Source: Acididesulfobacillus acetoxydans (GTDB lineage Bacteria > Bacillota > Desulfitobacteriia > Desulfitobacteriales > Desulfitobacteriaceae). From it: a DNA stretch of 64,000 nucleotides. Below, one piece after another: positions 49,769 to 59,765 of the stretch; position 1 is the first letter of the stretch, and each line of letters begins with the position of its first letter. The stretch covers positions 2,790,001 to 2,854,000 of the forward strand of contig NZ_LR746496.1 in NCBI RefSeq assembly GCF_902729405.1, written 5' to 3'. The notes beneath the pieces are model-generated. The model worked only from the letters and a program-made list of their open reading frames with translations, searched no databases and was not told where the DNA came from. Position numbers and translations under genes: made by a program.

Positions 49769-49834
49769 ACAAGGAGATGCACAACTGAAGCAACGGGCAG
49801 CCGCACTTTGAGAAACGGTGAGGGATGAAAGAAC

Positions 49835-51160
49835 GTGTGCGTTATAGATAAAAAAGTAGTAACTCTGGTCTACGGCTGTCAGATGTCTGAGCGCGACGCG
49901 CAAACGCTGAGGGAGATCTCCGTGCGTGAGGGGTATACGAGTTCGGAGGACCCCAATACGGCCGACCTGATCATCATCAACACCTGCTGTGTCAGGGAGA
50001 GCGCCGAGAACAAGATACTCGGCAAAATCGGGGAATTGAAAAAGCTGAAAGAGAAAAACCCCAACCTTAAGATAGCAATCACCGGTTGCATGGTCCAGCA
50101 ACCGGGAGCATTGGAGCGTTTACGCAAACGCGCTCCGCACGTGGATATTTGGACCGGGACCCACAATCTGCACGATTTCGCCCGTCAATTGAAAACGGCG
50201 GAGCGTTCAGGCAAGTCCGCCGAGGTTTGGCCTGAAGCCGGAGGGACGACCGAGTCCGTACCTTTGGCCGAGAAAGGCAAGCTCAAAGCCAACGTGAACA
50301 TCATGTACGGGTGTGACAATTACTGCACCTACTGTATTGTGCCCTATGTGCGAGGAAGGGAACGCAGCCGGCCCGCCGAGGAAATCCTGGCGGAAATAGA
50401 GGCTTTGGCGGAGAGCGGCTGCCGCGAAGTGACCTTGTTGGGACAGAACGTTAACTCCTACGGCCGAGACCTAGCCTCCGGCCCGGACTTTTCCGCCTTA
50501 TTGAGGGAGGCAGACAAAATTTCCGGCTTACTCAGAGTTCGTTTCACCACCTCACATCCCAAAGATCTCTCCGATGACTTGATTGATACCCTGGCGGGCG
50601 GCCGGCATCTCTGCCACCATATTCATCTGCCCGTACAGGCAGGAAGCGACAGGATTTTACGGCGCATGAACCGCAAATATACCAGGGAATACTATTTGAA
50701 CAGGGTGCGGGCGATCCGGGAACGCCTGCCGGGAAGCAGCCTTTCCACCGACATCATCGTAGGCTTTCCGGGAGAGACGGAGGAAGACTTTAGCCAGACT
50801 TTGGCGGTGGTGCGCCAAGTCCATTACAGCCAAGCTTTTACTTTTATGTTTTCCCGGCGTTCCGGGACTCCCGCCTTCGCTCTGCCCGACCAGGTTCCCC
50901 TCGAAGTCAAAAAGCGCCGTCTGCAGGAGTTGATGCGAGTACAAAATGAGGAAAGCCTGAAGTGGCGGCAAAACATGCTCGGCAAAACCTGGGAGGTCTT
51001 GGTCGAAGGGCCCAGTAAATCAAACCCGGAACGTCTGGTGGGACGGACACGGGGCAATGAGGTCGTGGTTTTTTCCGGGACGCGGGATCTGAGCGGACAA
51101 CTGGTTTCCGTGAAAGCAGAGGAAGCCAATTCCTGGACCCTCTTCGGAGAACTGGCCTGA
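49835..51160 (+). CDS. miaB: tRNA-2-methylthio-N6-dimethylallyladenosine synthase
   Basis: The product is 441 residues. The N-terminal UPF0004 domain has three cysteines for the auxiliary cluster: VYGCQMSERDAQTL, INTCCVRESAE and ITGCMVQQ. The radical-SAM motif is YGCDNYCTYCIVPYVRGRER (~152-171), and a C-terminal TRAM domain is present. It methylthiolates i6A37, the product of MiaA encoded 10 kb downstream. GTG start; no strong ribosome binding site (GATGAAAGAAC). Confidence 0.95.
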   Translation: MCVIDKKVVTLVYGCQMSERDAQTLREISVREGYTSSEDPNTADLIIINTCCVRESAENKILGKIGELKKLKEKNPNLKIAITGCMVQQPGALERLRKRAPHVDIWTGTHNLHDFARQLKTAERSGKSAEVWPEAGGTTESVPLAEKGKLKANVNIMYGCDNYCTYCIVPYVRGRERSRPAEEILAEIEALAESGCREVTLLGQNVNSYGRDLASGPDFSALLREADKISGLLRVRFTTSHPKDLSDDLIDTLAGGRHLCHHIHLPVQAGSDRILRRMNRKYTREYYLNRVRAIRERLPGSSLSTDIIVGFPGETEEDFSQTLAVVRQVHYSQAFTFMFSRRSGTPAFALPDQVPLEVKKRRLQELMRVQNEESLKWRQNMLGKTWEVLVEGPSKSNPERLVGRTRGNEVVVFSGTRDLSGQLVSVKAEEANSWTLFGELA

Positions 51161-51300
51161 GTACCGGCGTCAAAGAGTCGTTTTCGTCGTTTTCCTAAAC
51201 TTTTCAAGCGGTGAATAGTTGCGGTTAGGGCGGGAAGCGGCAGAAAATCCCGGGGAAAAGGATGGAAGGAATCGAAGAATTGGTGTAGAATCTATTAGGT

Positions 51301-51759
51301 GTGGATTCGCCGGCCGGAGACATCCGGCTGAGAGAAGGGCAGGAGGTGTTAAACATCGACGCAGAAATCTATGACAGAGCTCAAAGCCTGGCCGAGGCCA
51401 TAGGCGCCAGCTTGGAACTCCGTGATCTCAGGGAAACCGAGCGCATTATGCTGGCCAATGAAGAAGCTCAAAAAATCATTGCCGAGTTTCAAAGTATGCA
51501 GCACCGTTTGCAGGAGCGCCAGGAACAAGGCCAGGAAATCTCCGAAGAGGATAAAAAAGCGGTGGCGTTAATTGAGGAAACCGTGGAAAACAATCCGTTC
51601 ATTTCTCCTTACCTGCAGGCCCAGGACAGATTCACTGAGATGCTCGATTCAGTGAATTCGATTTTGGCGGGCGCAATCGCTTCCGGGGATACCGAAGCGG
51701 ATGATGGCTGTGCTTCATGTGGTACGGGCGGCTGCAGCAGCTGCCAGGGTGGTTGTTAG
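51301..51759 (+). CDS. YlbF-family protein with a cysteine-rich tail
   Basis: The product is up to 152 residues. A YlbF/YmcA helical core (DAEIYDRAQSLAEAIGASLE, ANEEAQKIIAEFQSMQHRL, NPFISPYLQAQDRF) is followed by CASCGTGGCSSCQGGC, as in a clostridial YlbF subgroup. Bacillus YlbF/YmcA/YaaT bind Fe-S clusters and help RNase Y. The start is unclear: GTG 51301 lacks a ribosome binding site, whereas AGGAGG at 51341 sits 8 bp before an in-frame ATC (51355), with a GTG at 51346 between. Terminator follows. Confidence 0.85.
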   Translation: MDSPAGDIRLREGQEVLNIDAEIYDRAQSLAEAIGASLELRDLRETERIMLANEEAQKIIAEFQSMQHRLQERQEQGQEISEEDKKAVALIEETVENNPFISPYLQAQDRFTEMLDSVNSILAGAIASGDTEADDGCASCGTGGCSSCQGGC

Positions 51760-51792
51760 GCTGCGACGACAAACCATGCATCCGGACTCGGG

Positions 51793-51825
51793 AAGGAAGA
51801 GCTCGTGAACAGGCTCTTCCTTTTT
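51793..51825 (+). terminator. intrinsic terminator before mutS
   Basis: AAGGAAGAGC-tcgtgaacag-GCTCTTCC followed by TTTTT. Confidence 0.8.
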
Positions 51826-51861
51826 GCAAGGAAGGTTTGACGGAAAAGGGGATATTTTGGT

Positions 51862-54408
51862 ATGAGTACTCCCATGATGCAACAGTATCAGGAAATCAAG
51901 GCCCGGGTTGGGGATGCGATCCTTTTCTTCCGTCTCGGCGATTTTTATGAAATGTTTGGGGCGGATGCCGAACTGGCGGCACCGATCCTGGAAATTGCGC
52001 TCACCGGGCGGGAAGCCGGTGAGGCGCGACGCATTCCTATGTGTGGGGTACCTTATCACTCCGTCGAGCACTACCTGCCTAAGCTGATCGCCGCCGGCCA
52101 TAAAGTGGCCATATGTGAACAAGTGGAAGATCCGAGGTTGGCCAAGGGGATCGTGAAAAGGGAGATTGTCCGGCTCGTTTCTCCGGGCACACTGACAGAT
52201 GGTTTGCTCTCCGGCCAGGACAACAATTTCCTGGCCGGCGTCTGGCACGATGGTGCCTGGGGACTGGCTTTCCTGGACATGACGACCGGTGAGTTCACCA
52301 TCTTTGAGACAGAGTCCTTCGACATCCTGCAGGCTGAGCTGGCTCATGTCCGGCCGGCCGAACTGCTCTTGCCTAAAGAACTTCTCAAGCAAGCCAAGCC
52401 TTGGCAGCCTTATTATTGCACTGTGCGGGAGCGCCGCGATTACGTCGGTACGGAAGATTTGCGTGAACACTTTGCCGGACAAGCGGCTCTCTTGGAGGAG
52501 CATCCGGCAGCCGCGGGGGCTGCCGCAGCCCTCTGGCGCTATGTTTTGGCCAGCGTGCCGGGCACGACTCCCTCACATGTTCTGGAAATCAAGCTCTATA
52601 ATCAGGATCGCTGGATGGTTCTTGACTCCTGGACCCGGCGGAATCTGGAACTCAGCGAGAGTCTGCGCGGGAAAGGGAAGAAAGGAACCCTGTTTTCCGT
52701 GCTGGATTTGACTAAAACCGCGGCCGGGGGAAGGCTTCTCAAACGTTGGCTGGAACAGCCGCTCCTTTCCGTCGCTGAGATTGAAACGCGTTTAGCCGCC
52801 GTCGAGGGACTCTACCGGGACGAATTCCTACGTTCGGATGTGCAAAAACTGTTGGACGAAGTTTATGACCTCGAGCGTCTGATGGGAAAAGTCTCGTACG
52901 GAAGTGCCCAAGCCAGGGATCTCCTGGCTCTGGCCCAGACTTTGAATGTTCCTCCTTTACTGCGCGCTTTGTTGGCTCCCCAGGCCGAACCGTTGGCAAA
53001 CTACTTGCGGCGGGGGGACGATCTCGCCCTCCTGAAAGAAAAACTGACAGATGCGCTCAATCCGGACATATTGAGCGGTTCCGCTCAGACCTCCCTGATC
53101 CGGGCCGGCTATTCGGCCGAGGTCGATGAACTTAGAGCTGTCGTTTCCGGCGGGCGGGATTGGATAGCCGCTTTGGAAACCTCTGAAAAGGAAAGAACGG
53201 GAATTCGCTCCCTCAAAATCGGCTATAACAAAGTATTCGGTTACTATATTGAGGTCACTCATGCCAACGCCGGACTGGTTCCGGCAGATTATCAGCGCAA
53301 GCAGACCCTGGCCAACGCGGAACGCTTCGTGACCCCGGAACTGAAGGAATACGAGCAGAAAATTCTGACGGCCGAAACCCGTCTCGGGCAGTTGGAGTAT
53401 GATATTTTCGCGGCTTTGCGCGAGGAGGTGCGCAGCCATACCGAGGAGATTCTCCAACTGGCCCAAGAACTGGCGCAGATCGACGTCTTTGCCGGCCTGG
53501 CCGAAGCCGCCGTGCGATACAACTATGTCCGCCCCGAAATTTCAGCCGCCAAAGAGATCAGAATCAGCGAGGGCAGGCATCCGGTGGTGGAACAAATGCT
53601 GGGAACACAGGCCTTTGTTCCGAACGACACTTCTTTAACCCCGGAAAAACACCTTGGCATCATTACAGGCCCCAACATGGCCGGGAAATCGACCTACATG
53701 AGACAAGTGGCTTTGATCGTCCTCATGGCCCAGATCGGCTCCTTTGTTCCTGCCCAAAAGGCCAAAATCTCCCCGGTGGACCGGATTTTCACGCGGGTCG
53801 GAGCTGCCGACGATCTGGCCGCGGGACAGAGCACTTTCATGGTGGAAATGCAAGAGGTCGCTTACATCCTGCGCCATGCCACCTCCGCAAGCCTGATCAT
53901 TTTGGATGAAGTGGGGCGCGGAACGGCTACATTCGACGGTCTAAGCATTGCCTGGGCCTTGGTGGAACATTTGCAGCGACATCCTGCTCTTAAGCCTAAA
54001 ACTCTCTTTGCCACTCATTACCACGAACTGACCCAGTTGGGGGAATTGCCCGGATCTTTCAACCTGCATGTCAGTGTCAAGGAAAAAGGGGAAGACATCG
54101 TCTTTCTGCATAAGATTCTGCCCGGCAAAGCGGACCGCAGCTACGGTATCCAAGTGGCTCGGCTGGCCGGTGTCCCGGCGGAGCTCTTGCAAAGGGCAAA
54201 AGTCCTTCTTCGCACCCTGGAAGAATCCTCTCAGCAGGAAACGCTCATGGAGGAGGCGGCGGTCACCCAGTTGGCCCTCTTTGCAGAACCGGAAACTCAT
54301 CCTCTGCTCGACGAAATCGGCGCTTTGCCGCTCGAAGATATGAGCCCGCGTCAAGCCCTTGAGTATTTGTTTGACCTCCGGACCAGACTCAAGGCGACGG
54401 ATGCTTAG
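51862..54408 (+). CDS. mutS: DNA mismatch repair protein MutS
   Basis: The product is 848 residues. The N-terminal mismatch-binding wedge is FFRLGDFYEMFG (Phe-x-Glu, ~30). The core and clamp domains follow. The ATPase has TGPNMAGKSTYMRQVALI (Walker A, ~600), STFMVEMQEVAYIL, LIILDEVGRGTATFDGLSIA (Walker B) and ATHYHELTQL. It recognises mispairs and recruits MutL, encoded 3.3 kb downstream with two intervening genes. Confidence 0.98.
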   Translation: MSTPMMQQYQEIKARVGDAILFFRLGDFYEMFGADAELAAPILEIALTGREAGEARRIPMCGVPYHSVEHYLPKLIAAGHKVAICEQVEDPRLAKGIVKREIVRLVSPGTLTDGLLSGQDNNFLAGVWHDGAWGLAFLDMTTGEFTIFETESFDILQAELAHVRPAELLLPKELLKQAKPWQPYYCTVRERRDYVGTEDLREHFAGQAALLEEHPAAAGAAAALWRYVLASVPGTTPSHVLEIKLYNQDRWMVLDSWTRRNLELSESLRGKGKKGTLFSVLDLTKTAAGGRLLKRWLEQPLLSVAEIETRLAAVEGLYRDEFLRSDVQKLLDEVYDLERLMGKVSYGSAQARDLLALAQTLNVPPLLRALLAPQAEPLANYLRRGDDLALLKEKLTDALNPDILSGSAQTSLIRAGYSAEVDELRAVVSGGRDWIAALETSEKERTGIRSLKIGYNKVFGYYIEVTHANAGLVPADYQRKQTLANAERFVTPELKEYEQKILTAETRLGQLEYDIFAALREEVRSHTEEILQLAQELAQIDVFAGLAEAAVRYNYVRPEISAAKEIRISEGRHPVVEQMLGTQAFVPNDTSLTPEKHLGIITGPNMAGKSTYMRQVALIVLMAQIGSFVPAQKAKISPVDRIFTRVGAADDLAAGQSTFMVEMQEVAYILRHATSASLIILDEVGRGTATFDGLSIAWALVEHLQRHPALKPKTLFATHYHELTQLGELPGSFNLHVSVKEKGEDIVFLHKILPGKADRSYGIQVARLAGVPAELLQRAKVLLRTLEESSQQETLMEEAAVTQLALFAEPETHPLLDEIGALPLEDMSPRQALEYLFDLRTRLKATDA

Positions 54409-54440
54409 GCTTGTTCAGCTGAAAAATGGGAGGGGATATC

Positions 54441-56144
54441 TTGCGCAGACATGTTGGAATTGATGTGGGGGGGACATTTACGGACGCGGTCCTGATCAAT
54501 CAGGAGGAGATTGAGAACAAAACCAAGGTCCCAACCGATCAGGACAATCTTCTGCATACCCTGCTCAGCGCGCTTGATCGTCTGGGCCTTGACGGGGGTA
54601 ACCCCGTCGATGAGATCACGGTCAGCACAACTTTGGTCACCAACGCGATTCTGCAAGGGCGCTTTCCGCCGGTTGAGCTCTATCTGCTTCCGGGCACAGG
54701 TATGAAACTGGAGTCTCTGTCCTGGCCCGTTCCGTACAAAATCATGTCCGGAACTATCGACTACCGCGGCCGGGAAGTTCTGCCCCCCGACGAACTTCAG
54801 TGGCGGCGGATTCTCCAGGAGCGCAAGCTGAACCCGTCGAAGTCGGATCATGTGGCCATCGTCGGTAAATTCTCCCACCGGAACCAATTGCACGAAGAAC
54901 AGTTGGCTGCTTATTGGCGGCAGGCCGAGCCCGGAGTGAACCTTGCTCTCGGACACGAGTGGGGCCAAGCCAATTTTTACCGCCGCAGCCTTACGACCTA
55001 TCTCAACTTGGCCAGTCAAGATCTCTGGCAAGAATTTGCCCGGGAACTTGAACGGGCTGTTTGCGAGCGCGGCTGTCACGCTCCGATCAAAGTGCTGAAA
55101 ACGGACGGGGGAGTTTTGCCGCTGGACCGGGTCCGGCCTGTGGAGACCATTTATTCCGGGCCGACCGCCGGGGTGCTCGGGGCTATGGCTCAAAACCCGG
55201 ATGCCTCGTACGTTGTGGTTGACATCGGAGGAACGACCACTGACCTGGGGATCGTTCTGTCCGGCTCCCCGCTTGTGAGCGTTCGCGGAGCCAAGATCGG
55301 CCCCTACAAGACGCTGGTCCGCTCCCTGGCGGTCCGTTCCGTTGCGGTGGGGGCGGATTCCGCTATTGTGCGGGAGGCGGGCAGCCTGTCTTTAGCCCGC
55401 TATCGCCTTGGCCCGGCCTATTGCCTGGGCGGTCCGGCTCCGACGCCCACCGATGCTATGTGCTACCTGGGAGTGGTGCCGTACGGCGACAGGGTGCGAG
55501 CCGAAGAAGCTTTAGCCTCGCTCCTGCCTGATGAACATCGTCTGCCGGCGGACCTGACAAGGCTGGCAAAGTCCCTGCTCGAAGAGATGGCCGGCCGGCT
55601 GGCAGTGGAAATAAGAGCCATGGAACAGGAGTGGCAAGATGAACCCGCCTACAAGATTTGGGGGGTTTTGCATCCCCAGGAAGCGCGGCAGTTTTATGTC
55701 TGGGCCAGCGGGGGCGGGGCCCGGGGACTGCGGGACTTTCTGCAAAGAAAACTGCATACCGAAGTGCGCGTGGGCCAATTTCCGGAAGTCTCCAATGCAG
55801 TGGGGGCCGCCCTGGCCAGGCCGACTTTTTCCTGCACGCTTCATCTCGATACGGTACTGGGGCGGTTCAGCGTGGAAGAGGCCGGGGAACAGGGGAAGTG
55901 GCAAGGAGCGAAACGCCCGCACGCGGAAGTGGACAGTTTTCTCGAAAAAACCGCCGAACGCCTGGCCGGCGCCAAGAGCATTGATCTTACCGGGGCGGAA
56001 AAAGAGCCGTTTGACTTTTTCCCCGTTGTCCAAGGGTACCGGACCGTCGGGCAGATCGTGCGCGGTCGTCTCTACGTTCCCCCGGGTGTATGGGGGCACC
56101 TGCACCAGAGGCCGGAGGGCGGAAGCCGGAGGGCCGAGACCTGA
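54441..56144 (+). CDS. hydantoinase/oxoprolinase-family protein
   Basis: The product is about 567 residues. ASKHA-like HyuA domains: HVGIDVGGTFTDAVLI at the N-terminus, VSTTLVTNAILQGRFPPVEL, and VVDIGGTTTDLGIVLSGSPL (~260). It is shorter than HyuA (~680) and has no HyuB partner. The TTG start 54441 sits 5 bp after GGGAGGGG; an ATG at 54426 lies inside that site. Its position between mutS and mutL recurs in related clostridia, as far as I recall; function unknown. Confidence 0.88.
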   Translation: MRRHVGIDVGGTFTDAVLINQEEIENKTKVPTDQDNLLHTLLSALDRLGLDGGNPVDEITVSTTLVTNAILQGRFPPVELYLLPGTGMKLESLSWPVPYKIMSGTIDYRGREVLPPDELQWRRILQERKLNPSKSDHVAIVGKFSHRNQLHEEQLAAYWRQAEPGVNLALGHEWGQANFYRRSLTTYLNLASQDLWQEFARELERAVCERGCHAPIKVLKTDGGVLPLDRVRPVETIYSGPTAGVLGAMAQNPDASYVVVDIGGTTTDLGIVLSGSPLVSVRGAKIGPYKTLVRSLAVRSVAVGADSAIVREAGSLSLARYRLGPAYCLGGPAPTPTDAMCYLGVVPYGDRVRAEEALASLLPDEHRLPADLTRLAKSLLEEMAGRLAVEIRAMEQEWQDEPAYKIWGVLHPQEARQFYVWASGGGARGLRDFLQRKLHTEVRVGQFPEVSNAVGAALARPTFSCTLHLDTVLGRFSVEEAGEQGKWQGAKRPHAEVDSFLEKTAERLAGAKSIDLTGAEKEPFDFFPVVQGYRTVGQIVRGRLYVPPGVWGHLHQRPEGGSRRAET

Positions 56145-56390
56145 GTATCCGGTATCCCGGCTCTCTTGCGCGGCCTGGGGTGGCTCCGCGGGAGGAAGGC
56201 CGGGCGTTGGTTCCGCCTTGTGGTGCCGACGGCCCAGGCCTAACTGCAACCGGGGGCGGTGGTCGCAAGCCGGATGTCAGGGGTCAGAAGTCGGAGCTCA
56301 GAGCGTGAGTACCCGGTGTTTTAGTGCCGATGGCGGCATAGGAATTCATCGTGCGGGCAGGGCGGCGCACGTGGGAGGGAGGTACAGGCA
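56145..56390. other. spacer upstream of the HDAC-like gene
   Basis: G+C-rich, with two loosely repeated GTGAGTA(T/C)CCGGT stretches. No gene or terminator that I can support. Confidence 0.4.
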
Positions 56391-57731
56391 GTGAACAAGA
56401 CAGGTATTTTGTTTTTCCCGGCTTTCGACTGGTCATTGGGCGAAACTCACCCGGAGAGGGAAGAACGCCTGCTTTACACTCAAGAGCAGCTGTTCGAGGA
56501 GGGGGTTTTCGATCTCCCGCAAATCAGGCAGTTTGCACCAGGCATGGCTCCTTTAAGCCAAGCTCTCCTCACTCAGGGGATCTTCCCGCATCCGGCTAAG
56601 CATGACCTTACAGCCCATCTCATCGCCGCGGGGAGTACTCTCGTTCTCGGTGAGGCCCTGGCCGAAGGGCAAATTCAAAACGGTTTCGCCCTGGTGCGTC
56701 CGCCCGGGCATCATGCGGGGGCGACCGTCCTGGGCAACCGCGGCTTTTGCACCTTGAACAACGAAGCGATTCTCATCAACCACTTACGCAGCAAATATGG
56801 GGTTAAGAAAGTTGCTGTGGTCGACACCGATGTTCACCACGGCGACGGAACCCAGGATATTTTTTACCATGATCCCGGCGTTTTATTTATCTCTTTGCAC
56901 CAAGACGGGAGAACTCTCTATCCGGGGACAGGGTTTGCCTCGGAAAAAGGAGGTCCCAACGCTTGGGGGATGAATTTGGACATTCCTCTCCCGCCCGGCA
57001 CGGGTGATGAAGGGATTCATTATGTTTTGGAAAACTGGGTTTTGCCGCGCCTGGACGAATTCAAACCCGATATCGTTATTAACTCCGCCGGGCAAGACAA
57101 CCATTTCAGCGACCCTCTGGCTTCAATGAACGTTACGGCTCGGGGTTACGGCCGCATCACCGAACTGGTGAAACCGGATCTTGCCGTTCTCGAAGGCGGA
57201 TATTCCATTGAAGCCGCCCTGCCCTATGTAAATCTGGCCATTCTGCTCGCTTTGGCCGGAGAGGATTATAACGGAGTCATGGAGGCAGAAAAACCCAATC
57301 GCCCGCAGGTGAGCTTCACCGGCTTGGTTTCCCGGGTTAAGGAGTTGAAAGCGGAATACGCGCAGGCTCAACCCAATTGGGTCTGGCGGTCGCAGCCTTA
57401 TTTGCCGGACGGCACTTGGGCTTACATCCCGCGTATGATTTATTACGATACCGAGGGGTTCCAGGAAGTTCGCTTCGACAGGGTGCGCAAGTGTGCGCAC
57501 TGCGGGGGAACCGTTTTCATCGAAAGCCGGCGTCCTCCTTCCCGGGGCCGCTATGCCCTGGTCCGAATTCCTTTCGGGGCTTGCCCCGAATGCAGCCAAG
57601 CCGGATATGACCTCTGGGAATACCTGATCGGCCGCGCGGAAACGGTGCAGCTCCAAGACCAGGCGGGCGCCCAAGTCCTCTTTTGGCACTTGGACGAAGG
57701 TGTAACCCGCTTTTCGACAGTGCAGGAGTGA
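56391..57731 (+). CDS. histone-deacetylase-superfamily protein with a C-terminal zinc ribbon
   Basis: The product is 446 residues. HDAC/AcuC/APAH fold: ALVRPPGHHAGATVLGN, KVAVVDTDVHHGDGTQDIFY (metal ligands), SAGQDNHFSDPLASMNVT and AVLEGGYSIEAALPYVN. The extra C-terminal ~100 residues carry a Cys4 ribbon (CAHCGGTVF...GACPECSQAGYD). Bacterial members deacetylate polyamines, acetoin-related substrates or acetyl-lysine; the target here is unknown. GTG start with GGGAGGGAGG upstream. Confidence 0.92.
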   Translation: MNKTGILFFPAFDWSLGETHPEREERLLYTQEQLFEEGVFDLPQIRQFAPGMAPLSQALLTQGIFPHPAKHDLTAHLIAAGSTLVLGEALAEGQIQNGFALVRPPGHHAGATVLGNRGFCTLNNEAILINHLRSKYGVKKVAVVDTDVHHGDGTQDIFYHDPGVLFISLHQDGRTLYPGTGFASEKGGPNAWGMNLDIPLPPGTGDEGIHYVLENWVLPRLDEFKPDIVINSAGQDNHFSDPLASMNVTARGYGRITELVKPDLAVLEGGYSIEAALPYVNLAILLALAGEDYNGVMEAEKPNRPQVSFTGLVSRVKELKAEYAQAQPNWVWRSQPYLPDGTWAYIPRMIYYDTEGFQEVRFDRVRKCAHCGGTVFIESRRPPSRGRYALVRIPFGACPECSQAGYDLWEYLIGRAETVQLQDQAGAQVLFWHLDEGVTRFSTVQE

Positions 57732-57754
57732 ACGGTTTGAAGGAGTGACACGCT

Positions 57755-59683
57755 TTGGCCTCTCTGATCCGGGTCCTTGATCCACAGTCCGCCAACCGCA
57801 TCGCTGCCGGTGAGGTGGTGGAAAGGCCTGTCTCTGTCATCAAAGAATTAGTGGAAAACTCCCTGGACGCCGGGGCCAAGCATATCGAGATCGCAGTGGA
57901 GGGAAGAGGGACCTCCCTCATCAGGGTGCAGGATGACGGCTCGGGTATCCCCGCCGCCGAAATGCCGCTGGCCGTCTTACGGCATGCGACGAGCAAAATC
58001 CGCCGGGTGGAGGATTTGGATACACTCAGTACTTTGGGCTTTCGGGGGGAGGCCCTGCCCAGCATCGCTTCGGTTTCGCGCCTGGCGCTGACCTCGCGGC
58101 CCCCGGGAGAAATCAGCGGCAGGATCTTGCGCCTGGAGGGCGGACAGCGCGTGAGTTTTGATGAGATCGGGGCCCCTGTCGGCACCACGGTTTCTGTGGA
58201 AAATCTTTTTTATAATGCCCCCGCCAGGCTGAAGTTCCTGCGCTCGGACAACACGGAATTCGGTTTGATCAGCGATGTCGTGGGCAGAATAGCCTTGGCA
58301 CACCCGGAAGTCGCTTTCAAATTAACCCACCCCGAGCAGACGGTTCTGCAGACGGCGGGCCGGGGCCGGTTGCTGGAAAGCATCGGCACGGTCTTGGGCA
58401 AAGAGCTGGCCAGACGTCTTCTTCCCCTCTCCCTCGAGCAAGGGATCTGGTCGTTGGCGGGATACTTAAGCCCCCCGGATTTGGTCCGCTCCTCGCGCCA
58501 AGCCGTAACCTTCATTGTCAACGGGCGCTGCGTCCGCTCCCCGGTCTTGATGCGAGCCCTTGAGGAAGGTTACCACACCTTGATCCCTGTCAAGTTGCAT
58601 CCCCTGGCCGTCTTGCACCTGAAGCTGCCGGCTTCGGAATATGACGTAAATGTGCACCCCGCCAAGATGGAGGTAAAATTCGCCCATGAGCAAGCCTTAG
58701 CCGATTTTCTCACCGCTGCGGTGCGCCGGACCCTGCTGGATGCGGGCCGGGGCCGGCGCAATTCGCACTGTCAGCGGCAAGAGGCGGAGACGGCCGCCGG
58801 TCAATCGGGAAGCCCTCCAGCCCCGGGGATGGCCGCTGCCGGACAAGAAAACCCTTCGTCTGACGTGGTAGCGGCCATCTCCGAACAGCCCGGACTCTTG
58901 TCCCTTGATGTTTCCTCACGAGACAGTTCGGGCTTTCGCCAGACGACCCCGGCTGCGGACATGGTCGCGGAAACCGTTCAACCTTCGACTATCCGACTTC
59001 CGACCGAACCGGACCCCATGCACCCGCCCGTCGCTTTCCTGTCCGCTCCGGCAGAGGAGCCGTCCCCGACTCCCGCCTTGTTCGCCGAGGCGACGGGGCT
59101 GACCGGTTCCAATCTCTGGCCGTTGGCTCAGGTCTTAAACACGTATATTTTGGCCACTGACGGTCGCAGCTTGGTCATCGTCGACCAGCACGCGGCTCAC
59201 GAACGCATTAATTATGAGCGTCTTCTGCGCGAGATCCGCGGCAGAAAAACAGTCAGCCAATCCCTTTTGGTGCCCGTTTCGTTGGAACTCAGTTTGCGGG
59301 AAGAACAGGCACTTTTGGAGCATCTCCTGGACTTGGCAAAGATCGGTTTTATCCTGGAGTATTTCGGACCGCAAACCTATTTGCTCAGAGCCGTACCTGC
59401 CGAGACCCCGCCGGATGCCGCCGAACACCTTCTGCGCCGCTTTTTGGAAGAGATCCTGCAGACCGGTGTCCAACCGGGTTACGAGCGGTTGTTTGAGACC
59501 TGGATTTATCTCTTGGCTTGCCGGGAATCGGTCAAAGCCCGGGAAAGTTTGTCCATCCCGGAAATGGAACAGCTCTTGGCGCGGTTGGCGGAGACGGAGA
59601 ACCCGCAAACGTGCCCCCACGGACGCCCGACGATGATCCAAATCAGCCGCGGCGAGTTGGAACGCCGCTTTTACCGTCGCTGA
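57755..59683 (+). CDS. mutL: DNA mismatch repair protein MutL
   Basis: The product is 642 residues. The N-terminal GHKL ATPase has NRIAAGEVVERPVSVIKELV, ENSLDAGAKHIEI, VQDDGSGI and TLGFRGEALPSIASV. A disordered linker (~340-445) rich in Pro/Ala/Ser follows. The C-terminal dimerisation domain has LVIVDQHAAHERINYERLL and ACRESVKARESL and CPHGRPTMIQIS, matching the endonuclease-type MutL (QHAAHERINYE, ACR, CPHGRP). TTG start; GAAGGAGTG upstream. Confidence 0.97.
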   Translation: MASLIRVLDPQSANRIAAGEVVERPVSVIKELVENSLDAGAKHIEIAVEGRGTSLIRVQDDGSGIPAAEMPLAVLRHATSKIRRVEDLDTLSTLGFRGEALPSIASVSRLALTSRPPGEISGRILRLEGGQRVSFDEIGAPVGTTVSVENLFYNAPARLKFLRSDNTEFGLISDVVGRIALAHPEVAFKLTHPEQTVLQTAGRGRLLESIGTVLGKELARRLLPLSLEQGIWSLAGYLSPPDLVRSSRQAVTFIVNGRCVRSPVLMRALEEGYHTLIPVKLHPLAVLHLKLPASEYDVNVHPAKMEVKFAHEQALADFLTAAVRRTLLDAGRGRRNSHCQRQEAETAAGQSGSPPAPGMAAAGQENPSSDVVAAISEQPGLLSLDVSSRDSSGFRQTTPAADMVAETVQPSTIRLPTEPDPMHPPVAFLSAPAEEPSPTPALFAEATGLTGSNLWPLAQVLNTYILATDGRSLVIVDQHAAHERINYERLLREIRGRKTVSQSLLVPVSLELSLREEQALLEHLLDLAKIGFILEYFGPQTYLLRAVPAETPPDAAEHLLRRFLEEILQTGVQPGYERLFETWIYLLACRESVKARESLSIPEMEQLLARLAETENPQTCPHGRPTMIQISRGELERRFYRR

Positions 59684-59765
59684 ACAAGCCGGGCCGCATG
59701 CTCCCGGCTGCTTTAGCCGGCCTTGGCCAACGGGAGGTTACGATAGGTGGAGGAGTGAAGCGGGC

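Noticed and set aside
54405-55193. 262-codon minus-strand ORF opposite the hydantoinase-like gene
   Set aside because: Antisense shadow; the plus strand carries conserved HyuA motifs.
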